Shown here: positions 63,896-64,000 of the stretch, piece by piece
How positions within the stretch are numbered: position 1 is the first letter of the stretch
How the letters are laid out: every line of letters begins with the position of its first letter
Assembly: GCA_040768665.1 (NCBI GenBank)
Contig: JAXGMN010000026.1
Coordinates: forward strand, 132,149-196,148
Source of the DNA: JABWBD01 sp040768665
GTDB lineage: Bacteria > Planctomycetota > Planctomycetia > Pirellulales > Thermoguttaceae
Reading direction: 5' to 3'
Length of the DNA: 64,000 nt
Notes under the pieces: generated by a model
What the model was told of the DNA's origin: nothing
Seen by the model: the letters and a program-made list of their open reading frames with translations, nothing else
The model's database searches: none
Program-made: the position numbers and the translations under genes

Positions 63896-64000
63896 ATGCA
63901 AAACCACTACCATATCCTGATCAAAACGGAGCGGGCCAATCTGTCGCGGTTCATGCAGAGGCTGAACACGAGTTATGCGCTGTACGTCCACTACAAAAGG
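63896..64000 (+). CDS. Partial Y1 (IS200/REP-associated) transposase, truncated by window end
   Basis: 35 codons run off the window end. MQNHYHILIK contains the His-x-His (HUH) metal motif of Y1 transposases, typically MPNHVHLLV, and NLSRFMQRLNTSYALYVHYK is the conserved following helix. The catalytic Tyr would be beyond the window. The frame is open back to 63854 (after TGA), but the N-terminal part that normally precedes LMPNH is absent, so it may be a 5'-truncated copy. Such proteins mobilise REP/REPIN palindromes in other bacteria. Confidence 0.75.
   Translation, partial: MQNHYHILIKTERANLSRFMQRLNTSYALYVHYKR

Noticed and set aside
1..64000. tRNA, rRNA, CRISPR array, phage or integrase genes
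   Set aside because: I looked for cloverleaf ends, conserved rRNA strings and regularly spaced repeats and saw none. The palindromes are dispersed singly, not in an array.

Overview
The window looks like part of a planctomycete chromosome (Planctomycetota, probably Pirellulales-like). This is inferred from gene content: two formylglycine sulfatases, DUF1080 proteins, a DUF1549/DUF1553 cytochrome paired with DUF1501, a DUF1559 pseudopilin followed by a small lipoprotein, DUF6807, GH172, Tat-exported Gfo/Idh and TIM-barrel proteins, FG-GAP propellers and a TDAGL-type leucine-rich repeat protein. The DNA is GC-rich, so most long open frames opposite real genes are shadows. I saw no rRNA, tRNA or CRISPR array.

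Layout. 1-930: the 3' part of an omptin-like outer-membrane protease. 1026-8114 (minus): a compact operon of GH172, sulfatase, DUF1080, UMF1-type MFS transporter and ROK kinase, which reads as export, desulfation/hydrolysis, uptake and phosphorylation of a sugar. 8302-10847: aldose epimerase and a CorC/HlyC-type membrane protein. 10848-12005: no intact gene, but inverted repeats and a decayed DapA-family gene. 12006-18580: nadB, an MFS-PlsC fusion that seems to lack the ligase domain of Aas, an NCS2 purine permease and an M50 protease. 18727-27148 (minus): a second degradative stretch with a ceramidase-like protein, TIM-barrel protein, FG-GAP protein, a decayed heparinase-II/III-like gene, sulfatase and a PL22-like propeller. 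27465-30149: hybrid histidine kinase and HDOD protein. 30819-36926: a cupredoxin/polyferredoxin fusion, an FG-GAP protein and an LRR-TPR protein. 37168-43400: DUF1080 and the operon PSD1/DUF1549, DUF1501, ceramidase-like. 43884-49442: hypothetical protein, DUF6807, DapA-family aldolase, esterase, lipoprotein and DUF1559. 49821-56979: sodium/solute symporter and an RND efflux pair with a small membrane protein. 57264-64000: Gfo/Idh, EboD-like dehydroquinate synthase, a truncated FAD oxidoreductase, a GH36-type galactosidase, and a fragment of a Y1 (IS200/REP-associated) transposase running off the end.

The clearest unexplained structure is a set of short palindromic elements lying between genes. 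At least five complete copies share a core in which one arm reads ggggactgg while the other arm, complemented, reads ggggacagg, so the same T:T mismatch recurs. One related element (58649-58771) is flanked by a perfect 9-bp direct repeat. A separate 219-bp near-perfect palindrome sits at 43459-43677. The most unusual proteins are the omptin homologue with its catalytic residues intact and the 658-residue fusion of a CuA-like cupredoxin domain (Met ligand position replaced by Glu) to a NosR/NapH-like polyferredoxin membrane protein.
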